From the NCBI GenBank assembly GCA_937943605.1, contig CALEAW010000069.1, positions 1 through 64,000 of the forward strand: DNA of 64,000 bases, written 5' to 3'. The stretch comes from an uncultured Sutterella sp. (GTDB lineage: Bacteria > Pseudomonadota > Gammaproteobacteria > Burkholderiales > Burkholderiaceae_F). Below are positions 8,794 through 17,140 of the stretch, in pieces. Below the pieces are notes generated by a model. It searched no databases and was not told where the DNA came from. It saw only the letters and a list, made by a program, of their open reading frames with translations. Every line of letters starts with the position of its first letter. The first letter of the stretch is position 1. The position numbers and the translations under genes are program-made.

Positions 8794-9293
8794 ACATCCT
8801 CCTTTGTATATTTCAACATTAACAATTTAACTTCCCGACGAATCGCAAGACATTCTTTGATATGCGACTCTCCTAACCACATAAACATCCCATATGACAA
8901 GGCCGCTGCCGTACCTTGCCCGATAACAGGAACCCACCGAGCTATTCGACCACTCGCCCAACGAGCCCCTACCTGCTTTACTAGACCAAGCACCATGGCA
9001 CTAGACACATACTTCCCCGCAAACGTTGAACCCACACGACTCATCACTTTAAATACAGCGATACGGTCCTCTGTATTCAACTGTGCTATTTGCTCAGGAC
9101 TCAAATAATAAATTCGGTTGACTGTATTAAACATGCTCACCAACGCACCTACATCAACTGCCACATCCAAACCAGGCAGAGGTACCAATGTCGCTCCAGC
9201 ACTCAATACCGCCCGGCGTCGAACCTCTGCCCTAGCTCGTTTTGTGGCCAAAGCAAGGCCATCAGTGTCTGTTTCGTGAGTCATCTCTTTCAC
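8790..9293 (-). CDS. DUF697-like membrane-associated protein
   Basis: A 167-residue protein of unknown function. Its N-terminal half resembles the DUF697 region found as a C-terminal domain of some small GTPases: a basic ARAEVRRRAVLSAG stretch, then LVPLPGLDVAVDVGALVSMF, and an IYYLSPEQ segment. A second hydrophobic stretch (IARWVPVIGQGTAAALSYGMFMW) follows near residues 120-145. No GTPase domain is attached. It is translationally coupled to queC through a 4-bp overlap, which is the only functional hint. Start ATG at 9293. Confidence 0.6.
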   Translation of the reverse strand: MKEMTHETDTDGLALATKRARAEVRRRAVLSAGATLVPLPGLDVAVDVGALVSMFNTVNRIYYLSPEQIAQLNTEDRIAVFKVMSRVGSTFAGKYVSSAMVLGLVKQVGARWASGRIARWVPVIGQGTAAALSYGMFMWLGESHIKECLAIRREVKLLMLKYTKEDV

Positions 9294-9344
9294 AACCCTT
9301 CAGATCCTCAAACTTTCTTAAGCTAAATACAACGTTAAGCCCTA

Positions 9345-9392
9345 TATAATTCGCGCATTATGTTAAACATTGTTGCTACACGACGTAGCAAC
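9345..9392 (+). promoter_or_regulatory. hemA leader: -10 box and perfect hairpin
   Basis: A TATAAT box at 9345-9350 predicts a start near 9357; no good -35 is visible. GTTGCTAC (9372-9379) and GTAGCAAC (9385-9392) then form a perfect 8-bp hairpin with a 5-nt loop, 24 nt before the ATG at 9417. There is no U tract. Function unknown. Confidence 0.45.
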
Positions 9393-9416
9393 TCATCATT
9401 TCCATTTACCGTCGCG

Positions 9417-10706
9417 ATGCATCTGCTTGCTATAGGTCTTAACCATACTACCGCGCCCGTTTCCGTTCGTGAGCGCGTAGCCTTCGGCCCCGATGAAGTT
9501 GCCGAAACTATCAGCCATCTGCGCGAGCGATTTTCTAGCACTCAGATGGGTGGTATTCATGAAGCCGCCATTCTGTCTACGTGCAACCGTACCGAACTCT
9601 ATTGCGCTGCCGAAAATTCGGACGCTGCCAAAGACGCTATTCTTGATTTTATTTGCGATCGTAAGCATGTCAGTCGCTCCGAGTTAGAACCACACGTCTA
9701 TATCTTTGAACAAGAAGAGGCCGCCAAGCACACCTTCCGTGTCGCCTCTGGTCTCGACTCCATGGTGTTAGGCGAAACTCAAATTGTGGGACAAATGAAA
9801 AAAGCCGAAAAAATGGCGCGTGATGCTCATGGCCTCGGCACGATGCTCAATCATCTTTTTCAATCCACATTCACCGTCGCCAAAGAAGTACGAACTGCCA
9901 CTGCGATTGGAGCCAACTCTGTCAGTTTAGCCGCAGCCGCCGTGCGTTTAGCGTTACGCCTTTTTGGTAACCTCAACGACGAACGCGTGTTGTTTGTGGG
10001 CGCAGGCGAAATGATTGAACTTTGTGCCGCACACTTTGCTGCACAAAATCCTAAATCCATCACAATTGCTAACCGCACACTGGAGCGCGGTCAAACACTC
10101 GCTCGTACAGTGCATGCAGACGCGATACGCTTAGCGGACCTTCCAGAACAAATCGCTCGTTACGACGTGATCGTTTCTTGTACAGCTTCTGCCTTGCCTA
10201 TTATCGGTCTTGGCATGATTGAACGTGCTATTGCTGAACGTAAGCATCGCCCAATGTTCATTGTAGACTTGGCCGTACCACGTGATGTGGAACCAGAAAT
10301 TGATCGTCTCGATGACGTGTATGTTTATACTGTTGATGATTTAGGTAAAGTCGTCAATCAAGGTTTAGCTAGCCGTCAAGCCGCAATCACACAAGCTGAA
10401 ACGATCATTAGCTTGCGTATGAATGACTTTGCCGAATGGCTTCGTCAACGCGAAACCGTGCCTTATATTCAATCCTTACGCGATCGCGCCCATATGTTAC
10501 GAGATGCCGAATTAGCACGAGCCCTTCGTCATCTTCATCACGGCGACGATCCCGAAGAAGTATTAGCTATGTTAGCGCACGGTTTGACCAACAAACTCAC
10601 ACATGACCCCACCATTCTTTTGCGTAACGCCGAAGGGTTATGCGACGAAGATCGAGACTTGATGGAACGATTATTGAATCGTTTTTATCGTCGTCATGAC
10701 CGATAA
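9417..10706 (+). CDS. hemA: glutamyl-tRNA reductase
   Basis: First committed enzyme of C5-pathway tetrapyrrole synthesis; reduces glutamyl-tRNA(Glu) to glutamate-1-semialdehyde with NADPH. The start at 9417 gives MHLLAIGLNHTTAPVSVRERV, matching the usual N-terminus, and a 429-residue protein. The catalytic Cys is in STCNRTELY (Cys56), the NADPH-binding region includes VLFVGAGEMIEL, and the dimerisation helices are C-terminal. Neither this ATG nor the in-frame ATG at 9360 has a clear Shine-Dalgarno. The 9360 ATG lies about 3 nt from the predicted transcript start, so a leaderless 448-residue form is possible. A strong terminator separates hemA from prfA. Confidence 0.95.
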   Translation: MHLLAIGLNHTTAPVSVRERVAFGPDEVAETISHLRERFSSTQMGGIHEAAILSTCNRTELYCAAENSDAAKDAILDFICDRKHVSRSELEPHVYIFEQEEAAKHTFRVASGLDSMVLGETQIVGQMKKAEKMARDAHGLGTMLNHLFQSTFTVAKEVRTATAIGANSVSLAAAAVRLALRLFGNLNDERVLFVGAGEMIELCAAHFAAQNPKSITIANRTLERGQTLARTVHADAIRLADLPEQIARYDVIVSCTASALPIIGLGMIERAIAERKHRPMFIVDLAVPRDVEPEIDRLDDVYVYTVDDLGKVVNQGLASRQAAITQAETIISLRMNDFAEWLRQRETVPYIQSLRDRAHMLRDAELARALRHLHHGDDPEEVLAMLAHGLTNKLTHDPTILLRNAEGLCDEDRDLMERLLNRFYRRHDR

Positions 10707-10712
10707 ATCATC

Positions 10713-10739
10713 GAGGAACCTACGGGTTCCTCTTTTTTT
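10713..10739 (+). terminator. terminator after hemA
   Basis: GAGGAACC (10713-10720), loop TACG, GGTTCCTC (10725-10732), then T7. A perfect intrinsic terminator, so prfA needs read-through or its own promoter. Confidence 0.93.
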
Positions 10740-10783
10740 AGCTATTCTTAGAGGCTTAACACTTTTTTTGATTTGCTGCCAAG

Positions 10784-11860
10784 ATGATCAACGACAACAT
10801 GCGATTGAAACTACGCCAACTGGCACGCCGCCTTGAAGAAATCGACGGTATGTTGGCCGCGCCAGAATGCGCGCAAGATATGACCAAATTTCGAACTCTC
10901 ACCAAGGAGCGTGCAGACATTGAGCCTGTTGTCCAAAAACATCACGAATTAGAACAAACAGAATTGGATCTTCAGACTGCGAAAGAAATGCTGCAAGATC
11001 CCGATATGAAGGACTTTGCGCAAGAAGAAGTCCATGCTTCGCAAGCCAAATTAGAAGTTATCGAACACGAACTTCAAATTCTGCTGTTGCCCAAGGATCC
11101 CAACGATAGCCGCAATATCTTCCTCGAAATCCGCGCAGGTACTGGCGGCGATGAATCTGCAATTTTTGCTGGTGATTTGTTGCGTATGTATCTTCGCTAT
11201 GCCGAAACACAGAACTGGCAAACTGAGATTGTCTCGAAAAATGAAAGTGAATTGGGTGGCTACAAAGAAGTCATCGTTCGAATTATCGGCGAAGGTGCTT
11301 ATTCACGTCTGAAATTTGAATCAGGTGGCCATCGTGTTCAGCGCGTTCCTGTTACTGAAAGCCAAGGACGCGTGCACACCTCTGCTTGCACGGTCGCTGT
11401 CCTTCCTGAATTAGACGAAATCGAAGAAGTCGATCTCAATCCAGCCGATTTGCGCATTGACGTCTTCCGTGCCTCTGGGGCCGGCGGCCAGCACGTGCAA
11501 AAAACAGACTCCGCAGTTCGCATTACGCATTTACCCACAGGACTTGTCGTAGAATGCCAGGACGAACGCAGTCAAACCCAAAACAAAGCGCGAGCCATGG
11601 CTATACTTGCTTCACGCATTCATGCTGCTCAAGTTGCAGAGCAACAAGCAAAAGAAGCCAGCGAGCGTAAGAGTTTAATCGGCTCAGGTGATCGCTCTGA
11701 ACGCATTAGAACATACAACTACCCTCAGGGACGTGTGACAGATCACCGCATCAACCTCACACTTTACCGTCTTGAGGCTATTATGGACGGTGACATCGCT
11801 GAAATTATTACGGCGCTTACCACTCAACATCAAGCCGAACAGTTAGCTGCCCTGGCTTAA
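10784..11860 (+). CDS. prfA: peptide chain release factor 1
   Basis: RF1 (358 residues) terminates translation at UAA and UAG. The GGQ motif that triggers peptidyl-tRNA hydrolysis lies at residues 234-236 (RASGAGGQHVQK) and the stop-codon reading tripeptide is PVT at 189-191 (P-x-T class, so RF1, not RF2). Start chosen at the first ATG, 10784; ATG 10799 is also possible. It is followed after 18 bp by prmC, whose product methylates the GGQ glutamine. Confidence 0.97.
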   Translation: MINDNMRLKLRQLARRLEEIDGMLAAPECAQDMTKFRTLTKERADIEPVVQKHHELEQTELDLQTAKEMLQDPDMKDFAQEEVHASQAKLEVIEHELQILLLPKDPNDSRNIFLEIRAGTGGDESAIFAGDLLRMYLRYAETQNWQTEIVSKNESELGGYKEVIVRIIGEGAYSRLKFESGGHRVQRVPVTESQGRVHTSACTVAVLPELDEIEEVDLNPADLRIDVFRASGAGGQHVQKTDSAVRITHLPTGLVVECQDERSQTQNKARAMAILASRIHAAQVAEQQAKEASERKSLIGSGDRSERIRTYNYPQGRVTDHRINLTLYRLEAIMDGDIAEIITALTTQHQAEQLAALA

Positions 11861-11878
11861 CGGAGACATTCTCACGTC

Positions 11879-12703
11879 ATGACTGAAGTAAAACGCAATA
11901 CCGTCCGGGCTTTGATTGCCGATGCGATTCCCAAAATTGGTCGTTTTGAAGCTTTGATTCTTTTAGCCCATATTCTCGATAAGCCAAAAGAATATCTCAT
12001 TGCCCATGATGATGACGAGTTAACCGATACAACAGTCATGACGTTTGATATGTTTGTTTCAATGCGTCTTGATGGTGTCCCTGTTCCTTATTTAATCGGT
12101 CATCAAGAATTTTTTGGTCGTTACTTTACTGTTGATCCTAATGTCCTGATACCTCGCCCTGATACTGAAGTGCTTATTGAACAAGCCCTCATGGTGACGC
12201 CAGAACGCCCAAAAGTACTAGACATGGGAACAGGAAGTGGGTGCATTGCCATTACGATCGCGAAAGAATGCCCTGGCTCACAAGTGACCGCTACAGATTT
12301 TTCTGAAGCTGCACTTTCTATTGCAAAAAACAATGCCAAAGCTTTAGAAGCCGATATTGATTTCCGTTTAGGCTCTTGGTGGAACCCCATCAAAAACAAC
12401 GAAAAGTTCGATTTAATTCTTAGTAACCCACCTTATATTCGTCCAAATGACGAACACCTTCCAGCATTGCAACACGAACCACAAACAGCACTCACGGATG
12501 GCGTAGATGGCCTCTCTTGTCTACATGAAATTGCAGCTCACGCCGTTGAACATCTCGATATTGGTGGTTGGTTACTGGTTGAACACGGTTGGGATCAAGC
12601 TGAAGCCGTAGCCGATCTTTTCCGCTCCTATGGTCTTGCTGCTATACGAAGTGTCAAAGATTATGGTGGAAATGACCGTGTCACTATGGGACGTCGCCCC
12701 TAA
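11879..12703 (+). CDS. prmC: release factor glutamine methyltransferase
   Basis: PrmC (HemK) methylates the Gln of the GGQ motif of RF1 and RF2. The 274-residue protein has an N-terminal helical domain, an IPRPDTE segment near residue 91, the SAM-binding VLDMGTGSGCIA at 113-124, and the catalytic NPPY at 183-186. The order hemA-prfA-prmC is conserved in Betaproteobacteria and fits its role on the neighbouring prfA product. In Burkholderia a monothiol glutaredoxin gene commonly follows; here there is non-coding DNA and a tRNA. Confidence 0.96.
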   Translation: MTEVKRNTVRALIADAIPKIGRFEALILLAHILDKPKEYLIAHDDDELTDTTVMTFDMFVSMRLDGVPVPYLIGHQEFFGRYFTVDPNVLIPRPDTEVLIEQALMVTPERPKVLDMGTGSGCIAITIAKECPGSQVTATDFSEAALSIAKNNAKALEADIDFRLGSWWNPIKNNEKFDLILSNPPYIRPNDEHLPALQHEPQTALTDGVDGLSCLHEIAAHAVEHLDIGGWLLVEHGWDQAEAVADLFRSYGLAAIRSVKDYGGNDRVTMGRRP

Positions 12704-12921
12704 CACCCGCTTGAGATGGTAGCACTTTTCTTTGCAAACCCTCTGTCTTATGAAGCTTTTGTAAACCCATGCTATGAATGACCTCATTTTTGGGTATGGT
12801 ATTCGCGCGCCGTTTTGGCTACTGCATTGGCTACTTTAAAACATGGGCTTAAAGGGGTCAACACGGCACTACATGACACAGAGGCATGAGGTAAAATCCT
12901 TGAAAACGCCTGTAGGAAAAG

Positions 12922-12952
12922 AAAAACCCGCACCGCATAGCACGGCACGGGT
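12922..12952 (-). terminator. terminator of tRNA-Thr
   Basis: Minus strand: ACCCGTGCCG (12952-12943) pairs with CGGTGCGGGT (12935-12926) including two G-U pairs, 7-nt loop, then a T-rich tail. The 12704-12921 stretch between it and prmC shows no gene or clear signal. Confidence 0.8.
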
Positions 12953-12960
12953 CTAGTGTT

Positions 12961-13036
12961 TGGTGCCCCTTAACTGACTCGAACAGATGACCTACCGCTT
13001 ACAAGGCGGTTGCTCTACCAACTGAGCTAAAGAGGC
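12961..13036 (-). tRNA. tRNA-Thr (TGT)
   Basis: Minus-strand 76-nt cloverleaf: acceptor GCCTCTT/AAGGGGC with encoded CCA, anticodon stem ACCGC/GCGGT with loop CTTGTAA, anticodon TGT (reads ACA). The T stem ATCTG/CAGTT has one T-T mismatch, otherwise it is standard. Confidence 0.95.
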
Positions 13037-13046
13037 TGAGTGAAAG

Positions 13047-13077
13047 ATTATAGCATCTTATCGACTGTTATAGGCAA
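13047..13077 (-). promoter_or_regulatory. promoter of tRNA-Thr
   Basis: Minus strand: perfect TATAAT at 13047-13052 with TTGCCT at 13072-13077; the 19-bp spacer is long. Predicted start ~13040, just before the tRNA. Confidence 0.55.
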
Positions 13078-13093
13078 TTTTTTTACAGCCACC

Positions 13094-13498
13094 TTACTTC
13101 ACACGCATTGGACGGCGCACAGGAGGCGTATTGGTGGTTACTTCTTGCGGCTTTTCCGCGATGACAGAGTCAGTGACCTCAAAATGCAAAGCAAACTGTG
13201 GGCATTCCAACGGCGTCACAGCAATAATGCGATTCAATGGTACATAAACATCAAAGATGTCGTTACTTTCACCAAATCGCGCTTGAAAACTTAACGCCTC
13301 GTCTGTAACTACCAAACGATTCACAGCTTCATCAGTCACATCAAAAACAATGCGATCATCGCGCACATACTCCATCGGAACCTGACAAGCATGATCGACG
13401 GCCACCATCACGTAAGGCGACGTTCCTGTATCTCGGCAATAGTCGAGCACAGCATTGATCAAGTAAGGCTTCATAGGCTTCGGATTGGAAGCTTGCAT
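13094..13498 (-). CDS. sspB: ClpXP protease specificity-enhancing factor SspB
   Basis: SspB tethers ssrA-tagged and some other substrates to ClpXP. The 134-residue protein has the folded N-terminal domain (KPYLINAVLDYCRDTGTSPYV... to FEVTD) and a short basic/proline C-terminal tail ending PPVRRPMRVK, corresponding to the ClpX-binding XB motif. Start ATG 13498 has an AAGGA site. It follows sspA in the usual sspA-sspB order, but a hairpin at 13530-13554 lies between them. Confidence 0.93.
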   Translation of the reverse strand: MQASNPKPMKPYLINAVLDYCRDTGTSPYVMVAVDHACQVPMEYVRDDRIVFDVTDEAVNRLVVTDEALSFQARFGESNDIFDVYVPLNRIIAVTPLECPQFALHFEVTDSVIAEKPQEVTTNTPPVRRPMRVK

Positions 13499-13529
13499 CT
13501 TTGTGAATCCTTTTAATAAGTAAAAGAAA

Positions 13530-13554
13530 GGCCGACGGTTAAAAACCCTCAGCC
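13530..13554 (-). terminator. hairpin between sspA and sspB
   Basis: Minus strand: GGCTGAGGGTT (13554-13544) against AACCGTCGGCC (13540-13530), 9 of 11 pairs, followed by TTTCTTTT. Likely a partial terminator reducing sspB relative to sspA. Confidence 0.5.
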
Positions 13555-13583
13555 ATTTCCTTTGAAATTACCAATGAATCACC

Positions 13584-14186
13584 TTAGCGACGCATGACAC
13601 GCTCAGCTGGCGTCATGGAGTCAATAAAAGCAGGACGCGAGAAGAGACGTTCACCATAAGTCATCAACTGCGCTGCCGTATCAGGCATTTCGATTTCATA
13701 GTGACCTAAACGCCAAAGCACAGGTGCTAACATCGTATCCAACAGCGAGAAGCCATCCTCAAGAATAAAACCGCCGTTTCGCAGACGTTGTGCAAACATG
13801 CACAGGTTATCACGCAACTTGCGGCGAGCAACGTTGTGTTGGTCTTCAGACATATCGCGATTCTCGAGCACGCGGACATATCTAAACACTTCAACATTGA
13901 GCACGTGCATGAACAAGCGTGCACGTGCGCGCTGAACGGGTTCAGGCGGCATCAACTGCGGATGAGGGAAGCGGTCATCAATATACATATTGATGACTTC
14001 AGCAGTATAGAGCGTCATCTCGCGTTCCCGAAGAATTGGGACTTCGCCATAGGGGTTATAGGCGCTAAGATCGATCGGATTGAACATGTCAACTTCATGA
14101 ACTTCAAAGTCGCAACCCTTTTCATACAACACGAAACGGCAACTATGAGAAAACGGACAAGTCATACCCGAGAAAAGAAGCATCAT
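13584..14186 (-). CDS. sspA: stringent starvation protein A (GST fold)
   Basis: SspA is a glutathione-S-transferase-fold protein that binds RNA polymerase during starvation and acid stress. The 200-residue sequence has an N-terminal thioredoxin-like domain starting MMLLFSGMTCPFSHSCRFVLYEKG, the NPYGEVPIL loop with cis-Pro, and an all-helical C-terminal domain from about residue 85. Adjacent sspB confirms the call over a generic GST. It has an A/G-rich ribosome-binding site and a hairpin leader (14203-14220). Confidence 0.94.
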   Translation of the reverse strand: MMLLFSGMTCPFSHSCRFVLYEKGCDFEVHEVDMFNPIDLSAYNPYGEVPILREREMTLYTAEVINMYIDDRFPHPQLMPPEPVQRARARLFMHVLNVEVFRYVRVLENRDMSEDQHNVARRKLRDNLCMFAQRLRNGGFILEDGFSLLDTMLAPVLWRLGHYEIEMPDTAAQLMTYGERLFSRPAFIDSMTPAERVMRR

Positions 14187-14202
14187 ACAATCTTTCCTTT
14201 AT

Positions 14203-14252
14203 GGCTATTTACAAATAGCCACAAAAAAGCGGTTACTACTACAGTGATTATA
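14203..14252 (-). promoter_or_regulatory. sspA promoter -10 and 5' leader hairpin
   Basis: Minus strand: TATAAT at 14247-14252 (no convincing -35). Downstream GGCTATTT/AAATAGCC (14203-14220) makes a perfect 8-bp hairpin with a 2-nt centre, immediately before the AAAGGAAAG ribosome-binding region. It may influence sspA translation or mRNA stability. Confidence 0.5.
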
Positions 14253-14346
14253 GATTGTAGCAAAAAGTTGAAAAAATTTCCGAAATCTAATTCTTCCGCG
14301 TATTTCCGTTCACTTGCAACGGTTGTCTATGTAGCCACTCACCCTC

Positions 14347-15099
14347 TTAAACAGGGTTTTCATCCAGGAAAAAGCTAACCTCAAGCTCAGGAAACACTGT
14401 CTCCAAATGCCTACCTAAAGCCTGAATACCACACTTTTCTGTTGCATAATGACCTGCTGCCAAATATACAATACCGTTTTCTCGAGCTTCATACGTGGTA
14501 CGTTCAGACACTTCGCCAGAAAGATAAACATCACACCCCTGAAGTGCAGCATCAACTATTTCATCCTGAGCTGCTCCAGAACACCATCCAACTCGACGCA
14601 CCTCATCAACTGGCTTCCCTAACACTAAGGGCTTACATCCAAAAGCCGTCTCTACAATCTTGACAAACCGATCTAACGACATCGGACCATCATTTAGCGT
14701 CCCCAAGCACAACAGATCATAATGTCCCATTTGCTCTGTAATCGTAAGACCTAAAAGACGAGCAATTTGAGCATTATTCCCGACTTCAGGATGAGCATCT
14801 AACGGTAGATGATAAGCAATCAAATTGATATCTGCAGACATCAATGACTTCAACCGTCGATACTTCATCCCTGTGATTTCTGATTTTTCCCCCTTCCAAA
14901 ACCACCCATGATGTACCAAAACACAGTCTGCGCCGACCGAGACCGCATAATCAATGAGCGCTTGGCTTGCACTAACACCAATCACAATGCGCTTGATTTC
15001 TGGCTTCCCTTCCACTTGAAGGCCATTGGGGGCGTAATCTTTGAAAATTGAAACGCAAAGATACTCATTTAAGTAGTCAAGCAATGCACGAGTCTGCAT
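14347..15099 (-). CDS. Nif3-like dinuclear metal centre protein
   Basis: A 250-residue member of the NIF3/YbgI family, toroidal hexamers with a two-metal site. Metal-ligand motifs are visible: LVHHGWFWKG near residues 63-72, HLPLDAHPEVGNN near 97-109, and AAGHYATEK near 218-226. The NGLQVEG motif near residue 25 is typical. Biochemical role is unsettled; GTP cyclohydrolase-like and hydrolase activities have been proposed for the family. It is divergent from degS, an arrangement shared with Burkholderiales, where petABC and sspAB follow; the pet genes are missing here. Confidence 0.9.
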   Translation of the reverse strand: MQTRALLDYLNEYLCVSIFKDYAPNGLQVEGKPEIKRIVIGVSASQALIDYAVSVGADCVLVHHGWFWKGEKSEITGMKYRRLKSLMSADINLIAYHLPLDAHPEVGNNAQIARLLGLTITEQMGHYDLLCLGTLNDGPMSLDRFVKIVETAFGCKPLVLGKPVDEVRRVGWCSGAAQDEIVDAALQGCDVYLSGEVSERTTYEARENGIVYLAAGHYATEKCGIQALGRHLETVFPELEVSFFLDENPV

Positions 15100-15146
15100 A
15101 ATGTATCCTTTCCTCTTTTAGTCTTTTTTGTTCGGAGCAAGTTTCC

Positions 15147-16298
15147 ATGATCCGTAAGTTGTGGCTAGCTTTTGCCCAATCTGTCACAGTTGGTCTTGGC
15201 ATTGTAACCGTAGCCACCCTCACCACCAATTGGCAACCAACATGGTTGCCCTCTTCGAACAAAGCGAGTGGGCTTGCCGTCCCTGATTTTAGTGAAGCTG
15301 TCAGTAAAGCCGCACCTGCAGTTGTTACCATCTTTACTCGTCACGATGATCCAGGCGCACGAGCCGAACAAATTGGCACCAACTGGAATAGCTTGCCTGA
15401 ACAAGATTTCGATACGCTTGGTAGCGGGGTTATTGTATCAACCGACGGTCACGTCCTAACAAATTACCATGTTGTCATGGCAATCAAAGGCCTCTTTGTA
15501 GGTCTACCAGACGGCCGCCAAATAGAAGCAACCCTTGTTGGGAGTGACCCTGAAACAGATCTAGCACTTCTACAGATTCATGAAAAAGATCTGCCAACAG
15601 TGACTATTGGTGATAGCACACGATTGCGTATTGGGCAATCCGTGCTAGCTATTGGGAACCCCTTTGATGTCGGGCAAACAGTTACAGCAGGCATTGTTTC
15701 CGCACTAGGACGTCATGGTTTAGGGCTCAACAATTACGAAGACTTCATTCAAACAGACGCTGCCATTAACCAAGGAAATTCGGGTGGTGCTCTTATTAAT
15801 GCTCAAGGAGAGCTCATTGGCATCAATACAGCCATTTTTTCCCCTGAGCAATCTGACGGCTTTATCGGTATCGGTTTTGCTATTCCCAGCTCCATCATCG
15901 AACGCGTACTACCGAGCCTCATGGAAGGCAAAGTTGTTGAACGTGGATATTTTGGTTTTGTCCCACGTCAGCTCTCCCGAGAGTTCGCTCAAGATTTAGG
16001 GCTCGCTGTCTCGCAAGGAGTGATGGTAAGTCACGTCCTTGGCAAAAGTCCCGCCGCCCAAGCAGGACTCCATGCTTTCGATATTTTGAAAAAAATTAAT
16101 GGCGAAGAAATTTTTCACGTCAATCGCGTACTTCAAATCATCGCAGCACTAAAACCCGGCATTCCTGTAGAAGTGGAAGTACTTCGAGGAACTCAACTCG
16201 TCACTTTAACAGTCACCCCAGGCGAGCGTCCAAAGAATGCTATCGAACGTGCACAAAGCGGATCGGCTACCATTGATACCATTAGTACCGTGCCCTAA
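15147..16298 (+). CDS. degS: DegS/AlgW-type periplasmic serine protease
   Basis: A 383-residue membrane-anchored HtrA-family protease. One N-terminal transmembrane segment (about residues 7-27) is followed by a trypsin-like domain with catalytic triad His108 (VLTNYHVV), Asp138 (DPETDLALL) and Ser212 (GNSGGAL), and a single PDZ domain (~265-360). One PDZ and an N-anchor fit the DegS/AlgW type, which senses misfolded outer-membrane proteins and begins sigma-E activation. No rse genes are in this window, so that pathway is inferred. Divergent from the Nif3-like gene and convergent with tatC across a strong terminator. Confidence 0.9.
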   Translation: MIRKLWLAFAQSVTVGLGIVTVATLTTNWQPTWLPSSNKASGLAVPDFSEAVSKAAPAVVTIFTRHDDPGARAEQIGTNWNSLPEQDFDTLGSGVIVSTDGHVLTNYHVVMAIKGLFVGLPDGRQIEATLVGSDPETDLALLQIHEKDLPTVTIGDSTRLRIGQSVLAIGNPFDVGQTVTAGIVSALGRHGLGLNNYEDFIQTDAAINQGNSGGALINAQGELIGINTAIFSPEQSDGFIGIGFAIPSSIIERVLPSLMEGKVVERGYFGFVPRQLSREFAQDLGLAVSQGVMVSHVLGKSPAAQAGLHAFDILKKINGEEIFHVNRVLQIIAALKPGIPVEVEVLRGTQLVTLTVTPGERPKNAIERAQSGSATIDTISTVP

Positions 16299-16301
16299 AT
16301 A

Positions 16302-16328
16302 GAAAACGCGCCTTGAAGGCGCGTTTTC
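16302..16328. terminator. bidirectional terminator degS/tatC
   Basis: GAAAACGCGCC (16302-16312) pairs perfectly with GGCGCGTTTTC (16318-16328), loop TTGAA, A and T runs on both flanks. Confidence 0.93.
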
Positions 16329-16339
16329 TTATCTAAAAT

Positions 16340-17131
16340 TTATTCGTCTTTGTCATCTGGCATGGCATCGATATCTTCCTGAGTTTTTCCGAAGAACTTC
16401 ACAAGCCAAATGCCCGCTTGGAACAAAATAACCAACGGCAAAGCTAAGAGCAACTGAGAAAGCACATCTGGCGGTGTAAAAATGGCAGCAATCACAAAAG
16501 CACCAACAATCACAAACGGGCGTGCTTTCACTAGCTTTTCATAAGATGCTAAACCGACATGGTTAAGCACCATCACAACAATCGGCACCTCAAACGTCAA
16601 ACCGAAAGCCACAAACATCGTCAACACAAAGCTGAAATAAGAATCGATGTCTGGTGCAAAGTTCACGCTATCAGGTGAAAAACCAGCAATAAATTGGAAA
16701 ACCATGCGGAAAACGACGAAATAGCAATACGCCATCCCAACCGCAAACATCGTAATCGATGATACTAAAATTGGGAGCGCCAGGCGTTTTTCTCTACGAT
16801 AAAGCGCAGGAGCCACGTAGGCCCACAACTGATAGAGCACAAACGGCAACGCAATTAAAAAAGCCACAAATAACGTAACTTTTAATGGCACCATAAAAGG
16901 AGCCACCACCCCAGTAGCAAGCAACTTCACTCCTTGAGGTAGCGCAACCATCAACGGCTGACTCAAGAAGTCAAAGATTTGCTTCATAAAGGGGGAAAGA
17001 CAAGCAAAGACCACCAAAACGGCAATAGCGGACTTAACGGTACGATTTCGGAGTTCTATCAAATGGCTCACCAACGGTTGTTCGTTGGCGGGGTCATCAG
17101 GAGCTTCAAGCTGTTTTTGATTTTCTGCCAT
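16340..17131 (-). CDS. tatC: Sec-independent protein translocase TatC
   Basis: TatC is the multi-spanning receptor that binds twin-arginine signal peptides with TatB in the inner membrane. The 263-residue protein has six hydrophobic segments, the conserved HLIELRNR segment near residues 23-30 (E in the first cytoplasmic region), and the FEVP motif near residue 180. Last gene of a tatA-tatB-tatC operon (9 bp after tatB). The whole set shows the cell exports folded, often cofactor-bearing, proteins. Confidence 0.96.
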   Translation of the reverse strand: MAENQKQLEAPDDPANEQPLVSHLIELRNRTVKSAIAVLVVFACLSPFMKQIFDFLSQPLMVALPQGVKLLATGVVAPFMVPLKVTLFVAFLIALPFVLYQLWAYVAPALYRREKRLALPILVSSITMFAVGMAYCYFVVFRMVFQFIAGFSPDSVNFAPDIDSYFSFVLTMFVAFGLTFEVPIVVMVLNHVGLASYEKLVKARPFVIVGAFVIAAIFTPPDVLSQLLLALPLVILFQAGIWLVKFFGKTQEDIDAMPDDKDE

Positions 17132-17140
17132 AGCTGTGTT

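Noticed and set aside
12704..12921. Possible gene remnant between prmC and tRNA-Thr (short direct repeat TTGGCTACT)
   Set aside because: No frame or family pattern could be followed; a glutaredoxin remnant was looked for and not seen.
12961..13036. T-stem mismatch in tRNA-Thr as a sign of a pseudo-tRNA
   Set aside because: One mismatch is tolerated in many real tRNAs; all other stems, the anticodon loop, CCA, promoter and terminator are intact.
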